A stretch of 64,000 nucleotides of DNA from a virus: positions 24,225-88,224 of IMG/VR virus record IMGVR_UViG_3300021961_000050; one strand, 5' to 3'. Of the stretch, positions 21,301 through 28,045 are shown piece after piece. The notes under the pieces were generated by a model. It searched no databases. It saw only the letters and a program-made list of their open reading frames with translations, and was not told the origin of the DNA. The translations under genes and the position numbers were made by a program. Numbering within the stretch: position 1 is the first letter of the stretch; each line of letters starts with the position of its first letter.

Positions 21301-22935
21301 TATTCTACAACTTGGAGTAATGTTGGTATTACTACTGCTAACATTATGACTCTGTCAGAACCAATGCTAACTGTTTCATCAGCATCTAGTGGACTAATAA
21401 TTGTTGGTATATTAGACAGCACTGCTGATTTTGAAACCGGTACTAATATTAAGATCAATGGATCTGAAGTAGCATCTGAATTTGTAGATATTGAATATAG
21501 ATCATTGATTACAGATACACCATACGATTCAACAACCTACGACGCTGTAGAATATGACGAAGATGGTAATCCAATTTTGTCTACTGCTACAGTAGATACT
21601 GTGATTAGAAGTACCTATGCCGACACAGCTTTGGGAACCCGTCCAGAAGATATTGATGTTGTAGGCGGAGCCTACGTAGACACATACTCAAGTCATGCAC
21701 CTGAAGAACTAATTCCGGGTGTAATGTTTGAAACACTTGATATGAAAATTTACACCAACCTAGCAAGTAGTGGAAATGTTGATATTGCTGGTTATAGAAT
21801 ATTCTACAACATGAGGGGTGAAGAAACATATCTAAGAATTTCTGATAGTTATACTACCATGTTAACACAGGAACTAGCATTAACAGACACAGTGATACAT
21901 GTTGGTGATGCATCTAAAATGCCAGCACCAAATCCAGCTGGTGCTATTCCTGGCGCAGTCTTTATCAATGGTGAGAGAATTACTTACTTTGTAAGAGATT
22001 TAACAAACAATACACTAGGTCAGATTAGAAGAGGCACTTGGGGAACAGGTGCTCCTGAACTACATCCATATGGTACTTACGTTGTTGATGGCGGACTTGA
22101 TCAAATAGTACCTGGTGTTGAAATTGGTAATGTAGAAATTACTGCTAATACATCATTGACAGCAACTACTACAAAAACACATAAATTTAGAGTTTTAGGA
22201 AATCTAACTGTTGATCCTGGAGACTTTATCACTGTGCCTGCTAGTGGATCTAATGTAATGGTTGTAGGTAAGAGTTTTGATGAAGAAGAAGTGATAGACA
22301 TTGTAAAAATTACAGAACCACCAACACTTGATGAATTTGCAACTGTTGAAATAGTACTCAGTGCTGAAACAACCATCTATGGACCAACGGCCTACTTTAC
22401 AGAAGAAACTACAGGTGCTAACGTATTGGTATTTAATCCAGGAAGTCGCACAGACACTTTCCAAGGAAAATATGCCCCATTGAACCCTACTGGTACAGAA
22501 TCATTGGTTGCCAATGTTGGTAATATATTAATCAACGGTGTAGATTCAGGACTAACTGCTGTCAGTGTAGACGAAATACCACCAGTTGGTTATGAAATTG
22601 AAGTTAATGGGTCTAGTTTATCATCCAATGTTTACGCTCTTGCAGTGTCATTGTCAGGTGACGTTGGAGTGCATCAAGTTAGAACTGATGGTGAAGTAAA
22701 TGTCTACGTTGGTAATGTTTTCCAAACTGCTAATGCCTTAAGTTGGTACAATGCTGGTGATGGGGTGTACACAACTACAGATGGTACAGGATTAGAAGGG
22801 TCAACAACAATGGCCGCTGAATTTATTAAGGAACAACCTGCAATCTTTAATCAAGGTCTGGTGTTAGAAAGAACGGTAAATATATTTGACAATCCATTGA
22901 TTACTGAAGACAGTGAGATAATTATTGAGGAATAG
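9388..22935 (+). CDS. Giant baseplate/tail structural protein with FG-GAP-like propeller
   Basis: 4515 residues, a fifth of the window. The N-terminus (KTLNLLPGIFRTDTNEKFLS, then VHGYIGRKFAPTY) matches what I know as a conserved start of very large baseplate-associated proteins of marine T4-like phages that lie after gp6, where T4 has gp7 and gp8. Residues about 2200-2940 contain seven FG-GAP-like units (YGSSVRMS, FGSFVDFA, FGSSISFD, FGYFMDSS, FGTSLTIC, FGTNVILA, FGHAIDIV), each followed by a short strand such as LYVGAPG. A G-D-F/V-I/L-T-Q repeat recurs at residues about 2690, 2950, 3893, 3916 and 4277. Residues about 3689-3760 hold a GSGYT-type tandem pair. The C-terminal part resembles fibre or adhesin modules. 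Role in wedge structure plus receptor contact is inferred. RBS GGATAGG precedes the ATG. Confidence 0.75.
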   Translation: MAVRKTLNLLPGIFRTDTNEKFLSATIDQLVSEPNLTRVHGYIGRKFAPTYKKGDSYVTESSFNRQNYQLEPSIVVKDKEDNVEFFSSYIDLINQIKYYGGITNNHNRLFDNEYYTFDPHISLDKLINFTQYYWLPNGPDPVNVSTEGVDLTKTFTVTRDASTNQYIFDDNGTITNNITLARGGSYEFVLDQTGNPFWIQTELGVDGKLNSTPTISSRSVLGVTNNGADSGTVTFNVPQSNAQDRFIKMASVYNVDYATPLAYSELHNRYLSSFLEEYPQYAGITGNLDGKTLIFIDVETLINLGEPAWTAPTVINPDGNPEPTLDAGVIVPDADRYGVWKVVFSSGGINDPIIRLVPVQSVDINEKVFIRYGVLNANKEYYKDYDGFFHEVPLLSSTKNTLYIQDENDTEIYKSIKIVEPTGWSIDVDNDILGKKTYTSPNGIVFTSGLKIRFGTDVTPSTYADKEYYVENVGDSIRLVDVELMVTPETYLDELALNYPDEIFPDYITIVRGSIDLNAWSRNNRWFHQDIIIATAGYNNTPIELDQNARAKRPIVQFESNLKLLNYGTIGKRQINILDTTTADAFNELEGKTYTIAVGTELFDGMRILFAADNDPLVRDKIYVINLVQYEADPVTGLPTGDYHIKLTIADDGDADVNDSVVVTDGPYKGSQWWYDGNQWYEAQQKTGLNQAPLFDVFDLNDNSLTTYSRSTFAGSKIFGYKVNTANTADPILGFGLSYRSFTTQGDIEFTNFFDTDTFEYTNGQDVIVDSIAQGFLHKITGRETYLIKNVWQTVVEPSKQYQLIEFTYDEYNYPFVLDITPRAEQTTPNVKVFLNNQLLKSTQWTLSSNRELTLTPTLNAGDKIIVAVFSDQVSKLGHYEVPSNLNLNAQNIDLDTLTLGQMRNHLVALSENSKELDGNVLGASNLRDIELKAQGGNILQHSAPVPYSALFLLDKEANFVNSVRLAQQEYSKFKYKFLELSSTLSGVDPTDPVATVDLILTEINKIKNATFPWYYSDMVPYGPLKTIVADVGYTIFDPLVRSYEIINVFNNRLLSNQAILVYLNGVQLVIDKDYYFNQDRPAVTINETVTLEVDDILTIVEYSNTDGNYIPETPTKLGLYPKFIPEVFEDDTYRTPVIVIRGHDGSLTPAFGDYRDDVLLELEKRIYNNIKVPMQLSFEDIYNVLPGRFRDNDYTINEANRILSKGFLNWIGNNKIDFSENVTFKNNDAFTWNYSGVPDRLDGSDLPGSWRACYQYFYDTDAPNTRPWEMLGFSIKPDWWEGYYGPAPYTGGNALLWEDLEQGRIVDGDRAGIDPLFARPGLTTIIPVDANGGLIPPSSILCRNLRASSASKSWTIGEQGPAEIAWRRSSEFPYAVQIAMALAKPGKYFGLNIDIDDYRKNNELGQFINSNSHHIRQTDVSYNGYLNSENSIYRTASYLNWIADQLINLGIDPSARLSLLVQRYQVQLAYKMAGFSDHRFLQVLAEQSSPSSTNESIVIPDENYDIHLYKSTPVDRLVYSAVIVEKTDSGYTVKGYDVSNPYFTIIPSVVNSNARKIKVLDKEGVVYLDYQPIKLTVPYGYEFKTLQQTVDFLISYERYLMSQGFTFNKIEEELGEIKNWKLSVKELLFWAQQGWNSGSILVLSPISNSIAVSTIGAIVDEVSDRQYESRVVDQNFKLIKRNKYNITRSPEEFTLTLTDANSIVGYIELNLVQYEHTLIFDNSTVFNDIIYKPELGSRQYRLKLIGQKTGDWNGSMYAPGFIYGSAVTQTWNSGKDYLKGDIVKYKDQLFVALNNVPATAEFDFTKWKLSDAGQFNKGLLTNFSSNATRSKSYYDSKGYFQDQNQLQYSHGLIGFKPRQYLSDIGLDESTQIEFYKGYIKQKGTANSIEALTNAQFSNLDSQINFYEEWAIRVGEYGALDTNPYIEIVLDEKEFGVNPARAEFLTAEDAGLADGLTKFSKTELYRTAESFSGYIALNRTDESDYDNDIPTAGYVNIDDVDTTIFDLTNYQELNSKIDEIGTGYRIWVAKNFSQEWDVLRVTETDNNVIGVKNDLDGFVTFTFEQPHGLEKEELFFLKQFITEFNGFYRAYKIVDLNSIMVEYAGDTTNLTSIDGRGLLFKLDSMRFSFMEDSRVYGLTNPKHGWKIGDKIWIDTDAATSLVQGQPVNTVQNTWKVYEKQHPWSLKSGISKPVGLQSNADTYGSSVRMSYDLSTIAVGGETASRYDVITDTTTAGVGEVNLFVRNYDNEYEHSVVISPSTGNTYEFGSFVDFAIDRLGVGSPGSESDLGFVHIYNRPEGQAGWNIGQVVVGNVASTGDRFGSSISFDESGRWLYVGAPGNDLVYVYGLDETIELESGTVLPDGVDVNVAIPFTPQITDDADSLLVKNKNTTFVPNIDYVVDGGNIQFNFVPPVIELDIIQQPYYVYVDTLTGNASSEFGYFMDSSLDGAQLGIGVPNDPVTVNETVDKIKHGRTYTIVSNVSTDFTTVGAANNIVGTTFVANTTSLVGAFTGDGTVSTVYAGAGSVHVYDRVIEAFDSTDSTDYVVTGTIGRIYRVLVDDIEVDRSRYSIVGSNTVRFITPLGVGKVVYVETNEFNLLELLTGTIVQEGARFGTSLTICSNNCAIYVGAPYYDNGSSYNTGSVFKFHHRGRLYGTNTGSIQDPTFVPNDTIRLDNFEVKVKLRLSETVTVSEGDFITQSSSGANVTVTADSPTGGSVTVSISDYNNANVFTLGSGVVSINGTPTTAYPRRTTLDEWVEDINSANLLGITAVNEHGYFRLNSDRTVAKNLLRTLSGRNVTGSDGVYADSGMAVFAEMQIILSTFNTPGEFFGTNVILARNAYMLVISTGKGTTKRYMTFDVNETVFDDESTTFTDQVKGGGSVYIYELYDDPRDAVEDPGRYAYAQQLDPEELNPGDEFGHAIDIVGNYIMATAPNDDTNTYLELSGNITVAAGDVITQPTAGLDEFTAYYSVEEGNRIGIINYSSQQILTGSSDTLYVNGVDSGVYPTDISDNTGKVYLFENLTGGRGWKLISYETPKVDIDSINRMYMYDKVSNTILANMEFIDPVKGKIMGQAEQEISYKTEYDPAVYNMGSRRYNGDLHWGAEQVGRVWWNLNKVRFLDYEQGSLTYRSINWGRFFPGSVIEVAEWVESTVPPSQYDIVVNDGTPLYPDDSAYVRTIYVDTSGVITNKYYYWVINKPSLDKVNSDRKLPVTTIKTLIENPKSSGVPYAAVIHNQALIVYNASNYLSASDTVLHVDYELIKNSNIIHSEYELVQKNNGQSRVAPKVIDKMIDSLAGLDILGRVVPDPKLSVADRYGISVRPRQSMFKDRFEAMKNLVGYVNNIFASNPIAKQYRLDRLLDKEKEPNFKLNEYNQRVDSDEELTYIDTEVLNPGYKVLVTSSVQNDGLWTLNELSEDKEWILVRIQSYDTTLYWEYQDWYAKGYDQNTKTTYVAESNVEALKLSYGVGDVIRIANSGNGEWQMVVVNSSSEFELVGIQNGTIKLLDILADFTDTNLGFGNSGYDLGRYAQSPNIEIRNILNALRYDIFTGTLTDETNKLFFVMMNYALSEQKYIDWIFKTSFVSIAHRLRNLDQLPNYIRDNQSYYQDYINEVKPYKTKIREYLVSYDSFDQFEGSVTDFDLPAYYDTQDRLFRSPSGEQAEKDSQLWQQDQYSQWYGNRTLFIESILVEDGGSDYTEIPTVTIVGNGSGAEAHAVINGDTGAITSIVVDKPGSGYTFTPTVIINGNGTGAKAYAVLKNTQVRGISTTMKFDRITYSSTVQEWATNSYYNEGDIVSYQGQGYRVLANITTGLVFTSSDYELYSSELFTNANDRIMAYYDPQNGQPAKDLKLLVPGVEYPGVQVTGLPFTRQPGFNGSALANLIVNSSVTVAIGDVITQTVPDVALYLSSSVSVTEGDFLTQGNANITVLTTSSDTMEIFGNYNSVVEFDVEETANVFINGVEQEITTFDYYSTTWSNVGITTANIMTLSEPMLTVSSASSGLIIVGILDSTADFETGTNIKINGSEVASEFVDIEYRSLITDTPYDSTTYDAVEYDEDGNPILSTATVDTVIRSTYADTALGTRPEDIDVVGGAYVDTYSSHAPEELIPGVMFETLDMKIYTNLASSGNVDIAGYRIFYNMRGEETYLRISDSYTTMLTQELALTDTVIHVGDASKMPAPNPAGAIPGAVFINGERITYFVRDLTNNTLGQIRRGTWGTGAPELHPYGTYVVDGGLDQIVPGVEIGNVEITANTSLTATTTKTHKFRVLGNLTVDPGDFITVPASGSNVMVVGKSFDEEEVIDIVKITEPPTLDEFATVEIVLSAETTIYGPTAYFTEETTGANVLVFNPGSRTDTFQGKYAPLNPTGTESLVANVGNILINGVDSGLTAVSVDEIPPVGYEIEVNGSSLSSNVYALAVSLSGDVGVHQVRTDGEVNVYVGNVFQTANALSWYNAGDGVYTTTDGTGLEGSTTMAAEFIKEQPAIFNQGLVLERTVNIFDNPLITEDSEIIIEE

Positions 22936-22937
22936 AA

Positions 22938-24416
22938 ATGACTATTAAGATTAGCCAACTTGGAAATTTGACTACATTTACAGATACTACCTATGTGGTA
23001 GCAGTTAATACTGCCGCCACGTTTACCACTGTAAAATCAACTGGATTGGTTCTAAAAGATTATGTATTAGGTGATTTACCAGATCAAGTTGCTAATTTAG
23101 AAAGTAACAGTACTACTTTTACTTCTAATATATCAACAATAGAATCAGACGTTGCTAATTTAGAATCGTCAATGACTTCTGTAGAAGGTGATATTGTCGC
23201 TATACAGTCTGACATATCAACCATAGAAGGTAATATTGCTTCGTTAGAAGCCAATGCGGCCGCTCAAGCAGAATTAATCAGTAACTTAGATACATTAGAT
23301 CTAGCAAACGTAGAGGCCAATGTGGCCACATTACAAAGTGATGTTAATGATTTAGAAAGTAATGTTACTATACTACAAGGTGATGTAGCATCCTTAACAG
23401 ATGGTTCAACAACATTTGGTAATGTTGTTCCTACTGCTAACGTGTCATATGACCTAGGCAGTCCAACTGCGATGTGGAAAGATCTATATCTCAGTGGTAA
23501 TACAGTTTACCTAGGTGGAGCTACATTAAGTTTTGATGGATACAGTGTCACAGTTGATCAACCATTATTGTCACTTTCTGGATCACAGTCATTTGGTATA
23601 ACCACAGTTGAATCACTACACATTGATCAACAGGGATATGGATTTAGTGGCAACGGAAGAGTGGCTATTTCCACTGGTGCACTAGGCGACCCTTGGGGTG
23701 AAGGTGCATTAGTTGTTGAAACTAACAATCTTGAAGGCAACGGCATCGTGCCAAGTAATCCTGATCAATATACATTAGGTACCATTGATATTCCATGGCG
23801 CGATATCTACACAGGTAATTTAACCGTTGGTACTCCAACAACATTGGGAACATCAACAATACAGTTTCCAAACAACGGTGCAATACTTGAAGGTAATCTA
23901 GGTGTTTATCCATCAACTTTTGTTAGAGCACCTGATAATGGTACAGCATTATTAACAGCCAGTTACACTGGAAATGTTAGTTTAAACAATTTTGTTGAAT
24001 TAGGGGACACTGCTAATATAGGATTATATGGTGCAGGTGACGTGATACATAACTGGCAGTTTGATACAAGTGGATTAACATGGCCAGATGGTACAGTACA
24101 AACAACAGCCTCTCCAATGGTAAGACCTGTACTTACAGACAATGCTGGTAACTGGAGCACATTAACAGATGTGGATCCTGATACGTATTGTGGATTAAAT
24201 CTTGTGGATCCTCCGACGGCAACTGCTTTGGTAAATTTATTAGACGGCTCATATAACGGACAGACGTTTTTTGTTGTAAAAAATAATTCAGGAGGCAGTC
24301 AATTACTAATAACAATGACTACTTGGGATACTAGCACTAATTCTGTAGCTGTACTGAATAATATGGGTGAAGGAAATTTTGTTTGGCAGGGTTCGTACTG
24401 GGTTAGATTGCCTTAG
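22938..24416 (+). CDS. Tail-fibre-like protein with N-terminal coiled coil
   Basis: 492 residues. Residues about 50-160 form a long heptad-like coiled coil with repeating VANLES, STIES, DIVAIQSDISTIEGNIA and ANVATLQSDV units, the usual trimeric stalk. It is followed by YDLGSPTAMWKDLYLSGNTV, a segment very common in fibre proteins of marine T4-like phages, and then beta-rich repeats. The last 100 residues form a compact domain (LVDPPTATALVNLLDGSYNG) that ends in WQGSYWVRLP. The gene starts two bases after the giant gene and is probably translated with it. Likely a fibre or whisker attached to the baseplate; receptor specificity cannot be read. Confidence 0.7.
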   Translation: MTIKISQLGNLTTFTDTTYVVAVNTAATFTTVKSTGLVLKDYVLGDLPDQVANLESNSTTFTSNISTIESDVANLESSMTSVEGDIVAIQSDISTIEGNIASLEANAAAQAELISNLDTLDLANVEANVATLQSDVNDLESNVTILQGDVASLTDGSTTFGNVVPTANVSYDLGSPTAMWKDLYLSGNTVYLGGATLSFDGYSVTVDQPLLSLSGSQSFGITTVESLHIDQQGYGFSGNGRVAISTGALGDPWGEGALVVETNNLEGNGIVPSNPDQYTLGTIDIPWRDIYTGNLTVGTPTTLGTSTIQFPNNGAILEGNLGVYPSTFVRAPDNGTALLTASYTGNVSLNNFVELGDTANIGLYGAGDVIHNWQFDTSGLTWPDGTVQTTASPMVRPVLTDNAGNWSTLTDVDPDTYCGLNLVDPPTATALVNLLDGSYNGQTFFVVKNNSGGSQLLITMTTWDTSTNSVAVLNNMGEGNFVWQGSYWVRLP

Positions 24417-24443
24417 ATTGGTATAATATTAACAGAATAAATT

Positions 24444-25121
24444 ATGAATACAAATGCGATAAATAACAATATGGATAACAAAATGCAAGAAAATCAACCT
24501 AAACGAGTGCCTGATGAGCAGGGCGGAATACAGGTTCAAGGTCATATTAAAATATTTGACCCAGAAACCAAAGAAGTATTCGTAGACAAACGCAACGCTA
24601 TTCACTATGAAAACATGAGTGAAGCGATTGCCTACAGTCTTGCCAATAAAGCCACAAACTTTATTACAGAAATGCACTTTGGTAATGGAGGCACCACAGT
24701 TGACCCAACTGGTGTTATTACCTACTTGCCTACTAATACTAATGTACAGAATGCAGACTTGTATAATCCGCAGTATTCAAAAATTGTTGATGATACCAAT
24801 GCGGCAAACAGCGATCCATTAAGAAATAAAATGTCAATTACGCATGTTCCTGGACAGATATACAGTGATATCGTTGTAACCTGTCTATTAGATTATGGTG
24901 AACCCAGTGGACAAGCAGTTTTCGATAATAGTCAAGACCTAAACGGTACTTTTGTTTTTGATGAACTTGGTCTTAAAGGCTATGACAGCTCAACTGGTGA
25001 AGCTGGAAAATTGTTAACACACGTGATTTTTAGTCCAGTACAAAAATCACTAAACAGATTAATACAAATTGATTACACAGTAAGAATTCAAACTTTAACA
25101 TATTTGAGTTCTACAACATAA
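24444..25121 (+). CDS. Conserved tail structural protein of unknown role
   Basis: 225 residues with no recognised catalytic motif. A polar N-terminal stretch of about 30 residues precedes HIKIFDPETKEVFVDKRNAI, a beta-rich core with MHFGNGGTTVDPTGVITYLP and a C-terminus ending in strands. Proteins of this kind sit among fibre genes of marine T4-like phages and are annotated as virion structural proteins; I cannot assign it to a T4 counterpart. ATG at 24444 is chosen over a second ATG at 24471 because both are in frame and the first gives the fuller reading; there is no strong ribosome binding site for either. Confidence 0.6.
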   Translation: MNTNAINNNMDNKMQENQPKRVPDEQGGIQVQGHIKIFDPETKEVFVDKRNAIHYENMSEAIAYSLANKATNFITEMHFGNGGTTVDPTGVITYLPTNTNVQNADLYNPQYSKIVDDTNAANSDPLRNKMSITHVPGQIYSDIVVTCLLDYGEPSGQAVFDNSQDLNGTFVFDELGLKGYDSSTGEAGKLLTHVIFSPVQKSLNRLIQIDYTVRIQTLTYLSSTT

Positions 25122-25135
25122 TTTAGGATAATAAC

Positions 25136-26524
25136 ATGTCGTACATCATAAGAAAAACTAACGGAACAACATTAGGAACTATATTAGACGGTACCTTAGA
25201 TACTGCGGCTACTAGTTTATCGTTAGTAGGTAGAAATTATAGCAACTATGGTCAGGTAATGACTGACAACCTAGTGTCAATGGTTGAAAATTTTGCTTAT
25301 AACATATCACCAAGTAATCCTTTAGCTGGACAGTTATGGTACGACACTGGAACATCTAGATTAAAAGTATATACAGGTACACAGTTTAAAAACGTAGGTA
25401 GTTGTCAAGCAGAAATTAGTGCACCAATAACAACGGTAGCGGGTGACTTATGGTGGGACACTATAGAAGAACAGTTATATGTCTATAACGGTACTACACC
25501 ATACGCAGTGGCTGGATGGATTCTAGTAGGACCTAAATATAAAAAGACAAAAGGTATAAGCACTGCCCAATGGGAACAGATTACAGATAGTTTATCAACA
25601 GTACATGATGTTGTATCAATTTACTTAAATGGTACAAGAACAGCAATTATTAGTAGAGACAGTGAATTTACTCCTCAAACAACTATCTCTGGTTTTACTA
25701 CTATTAAAACTGGACACAATTTATCATCTGCACAGACACTTTGGGGTACAGCAAACAACGCATCCTATCTAGGTGGTGTACCTGCCGCAAATTATCTTAG
25801 AGCAGATGCAAATGATACCACTACAGGTTCTTTAGGTATTATTAATGACAGTGGTCTAACAGTTGGTGCTGGAAGTGATCTAACATTAACAGTTTCAGGA
25901 ACAACAGCTGAAATTAGAAACGTTAGTTTAAATTCAGACATAGTGTTCTATACAAATATTTCCAGTACAGACACTGCGGTATTAACTGTTGATGGTAGCA
26001 CAGGAAAAATAACAGTTGCTAGTGATCCAACAACTAACTTGGGTATTGCTACTAAACAATATGTTGACAACAGTTTTGTAGATTCAGTGTTAGGTGGTGT
26101 ACCAACTACCACAACAATGCCTGAATTAACAGCAAATACCAGTGTTGCTACCACAGAATTTGTGATTAACAATTCAGGTTTCTTAAAGAATAAAATTTAT
26201 GATGGTGGAAATGCTAATGTAGCAACAACATTCTTTACTGTGGTTGACACAGGAACGGGTTATGCTAATTTAGCAATAGATGATACCAGTGTATTAACTG
26301 CTACATCCGACGGAGTTAATTTACTAAATGGTGCTACTGCGGTAACACAAACAGATTCTTATTTAAGTAGTGGTAACGCTAGGGTAGCAACAACACAATT
26401 TGTTAAAACTGCTACACAATGGTGGGATGGCAGTGCTAAATTTGTTAGCACAGATGAGCCTGAAGCAGGTGTTAATGATGCTGGATCAAATGATGGTGAT
26501 TTTTGGTTCCAACGCGAAGCATAG
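25136..26524 (+). CDS. Tail-fibre-like protein A (tandem paralogue)
   Basis: 462 residues. The first 140 residues share a clear pattern with the gene at 26567: a strand with DTAATSLSLVGRNY, then NPLAGQLWYDTGTSRLKVYT, later PITTVAGDLWWDT. Copies of GQLWYD and GDLWWD read as small repeated beta units. The middle and C-terminal parts contain SNARVATTQFVKTATQWWDG-type repeats found in phage fibres, with two partial copies (TTEFVINNSG, TTQFVKTA). No enzymatic motif. The GGATAATAAC before the ATG gives a weak ribosome binding site. Probably a distal fibre component or a fibre connector; the host receptor is unknown. Confidence 0.65.
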   Translation: MSYIIRKTNGTTLGTILDGTLDTAATSLSLVGRNYSNYGQVMTDNLVSMVENFAYNISPSNPLAGQLWYDTGTSRLKVYTGTQFKNVGSCQAEISAPITTVAGDLWWDTIEEQLYVYNGTTPYAVAGWILVGPKYKKTKGISTAQWEQITDSLSTVHDVVSIYLNGTRTAIISRDSEFTPQTTISGFTTIKTGHNLSSAQTLWGTANNASYLGGVPAANYLRADANDTTTGSLGIINDSGLTVGAGSDLTLTVSGTTAEIRNVSLNSDIVFYTNISSTDTAVLTVDGSTGKITVASDPTTNLGIATKQYVDNSFVDSVLGGVPTTTTMPELTANTSVATTEFVINNSGFLKNKIYDGGNANVATTFFTVVDTGTGYANLAIDDTSVLTATSDGVNLLNGATAVTQTDSYLSSGNARVATTQFVKTATQWWDGSAKFVSTDEPEAGVNDAGSNDGDFWFQREA

Positions 26525-26531
26525 CATTTAA

Positions 26532-26539
26532 GATAAATA
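26532..26539 (+). promoter_or_regulatory. T4-type late promoter box upstream of fibre gene
   Basis: GATAAATA, one mismatch from TATAAATA, in the 42-base gap between the two paralogous fibre genes. The predicted leader would contain AAGGTGTAAAC, a usable ribosome binding site before the ATG at 26567. Confidence 0.42.
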
Positions 26540-26566
26540 AAGTTATAGTTTAAGGTGTAAACAAAT

Positions 26567-28033
26567 ATGGCATATACAATTACAACAACGGCAGGAACAG
26601 CAATAGCAACCGTTTCAGACGGTACCGTTAATACTACGGCAACCAATCTAACACTTATTGGTAAAAACTATGCTGGTTACGGTGTGTTTCTTAATGAAAA
26701 TTATATCAAACTACTTGAAAACTTTTCAAATGGCTCAGCACCAAGTACTCCTTTAAAAGGCCAATTGTGGTATGATGCTAACAACAGTGTTTTAAAAGTT
26801 TACAGTGGAACACAATGGAAACCAATTTCAAGTTCTGCCACTGGCGGAACTGCACCAACAGGTCCTGTTATTGGCGACTTATGGTGGGATACTGCTAATG
26901 CTCAATTGAAAGTGTGGAGTGGTTCAACCTGGGTTATTGTTGGTCCAGCATATACTTCAACATCAGGAACATCAGGTGGCTTAGTAGAAACAATATTAGA
27001 TAATGTTTCAGGTAGCCATGTTGTTGTTAGATTTTATGTTTCTAACACCACAGTAGGCATTATCAGTAAAGACGCAACATTTACTCCATTAACTAGTGTT
27101 CCAGGCTTTTCTACTATCAAACCTGGATTTAATCTTGTAAGTTCTAGCACAATTACAGGTGCTCAGTTTACAGGTGATGCTAGTAACGCATTAACACTTA
27201 ACAATTTAACATCAGGACAATTTTTACGTAGTGATACTAACATCACAACATCTTATACACTTGACGTGGTTAATAACACTGGTCTAACAGTAGGTGGATC
27301 AAGTGACTTTAATATTGGTGTTAGTGGCGGAGTTGTTAAATTAACAAACACAGTTAATAACAGTGATTTAGATATTGTTGTTAATAAAGGTAGTACACTT
27401 ACACAGGCTATCACTATTGATGGATCAACAGCCGCAGTTACAGTCCCTGAGGATTTTAACGTAGGCGGAGATGTTGCAGTTATAGGCACCTTAGGTGTTA
27501 CAGGTACAACATCATGCAGTACATTAACAGTTTCAAGCACATTTACTCCAACAGCTAATGCGTCAATTAACATTGGATCTACCAGTAGTAGATGGAACTT
27601 AGTCTACGCACAGAGTTTTGTTGGAACTTCAGTTCAAGCACAATATGCTGACTTGGCAGAACGTTTTGAATCAGATCATAGTTATCCAGCTGGCACAGTG
27701 GTTGAAATTGGTGGCACTAAAGAAATTACATCAGCAGTTCATGACCTTAGTGAATCTGTATTTGGTGTGATAAGTACTAGAGCGGCATTTTTAATGAATG
27801 GTGAAGCTGGTACTGATGCAACGCATCCAGCTGTGGCAGTCAATGGAAGAGTTCCAGTTAGAGTAATTGGAAAAGTTAAGAAAGGTGATCGTTTAGTTTC
27901 AGCAGGGCGTGGACTTGCAAGATCAGCAACTAGAGACGAACTAACACCATTCAATGTTATTGGACGTGCTTTAGAGAATAAAACTTCAGATGCTGAAGGT
28001 ATGATAGAAGCAATAGTTAAATTAAATTCATAG
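26567..28033 (+). CDS. Tail-fibre-like protein B with C-terminal G2-like domain
   Basis: 488 residues, tandem paralogue of the preceding gene in its N-terminal 130 residues (NTTATNLTLIGKNYAGYG, GQLWYDANNSVLKVYSGTQW, IGDLWWDT). After a beta-rich middle comes NIGSTSSRWNLVYAQSF and a separate C-terminal domain of about 120 residues that starts QYADLAERFESDHSYPAGTV and continues with GGTKEI, VFGVIST and GRVPVRVIGKVKKGDRLV. This arrangement resembles the peptidase G2-type intramolecular chaperone domain of some phage spikes, which folds the trimer and may cut itself off; I infer this from layout and do not identify catalytic residues. A late-type box and an RBS precede it. Confidence 0.68.
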   Translation: MAYTITTTAGTAIATVSDGTVNTTATNLTLIGKNYAGYGVFLNENYIKLLENFSNGSAPSTPLKGQLWYDANNSVLKVYSGTQWKPISSSATGGTAPTGPVIGDLWWDTANAQLKVWSGSTWVIVGPAYTSTSGTSGGLVETILDNVSGSHVVVRFYVSNTTVGIISKDATFTPLTSVPGFSTIKPGFNLVSSSTITGAQFTGDASNALTLNNLTSGQFLRSDTNITTSYTLDVVNNTGLTVGGSSDFNIGVSGGVVKLTNTVNNSDLDIVVNKGSTLTQAITIDGSTAAVTVPEDFNVGGDVAVIGTLGVTGTTSCSTLTVSSTFTPTANASINIGSTSSRWNLVYAQSFVGTSVQAQYADLAERFESDHSYPAGTVVEIGGTKEITSAVHDLSESVFGVISTRAAFLMNGEAGTDATHPAVAVNGRVPVRVIGKVKKGDRLVSAGRGLARSATRDELTPFNVIGRALENKTSDAEGMIEAIVKLNS

Positions 28034-28045
28034 GAATAGAGAGAT

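Noticed and set aside
9388-22935. Several antisense frames of 60-90 codons within the giant gene
   Set aside because: They have no ribosome binding sites, no plausible protein features and are explained by the codon pattern of the coding strand.
24409-24427. TTGCCT and TATAAT before the 225-residue tail gene as a promoter
   Set aside because: The spacing is only eight bases, too short for sigma70, and TATAAT alone is common in this AT-rich DNA.
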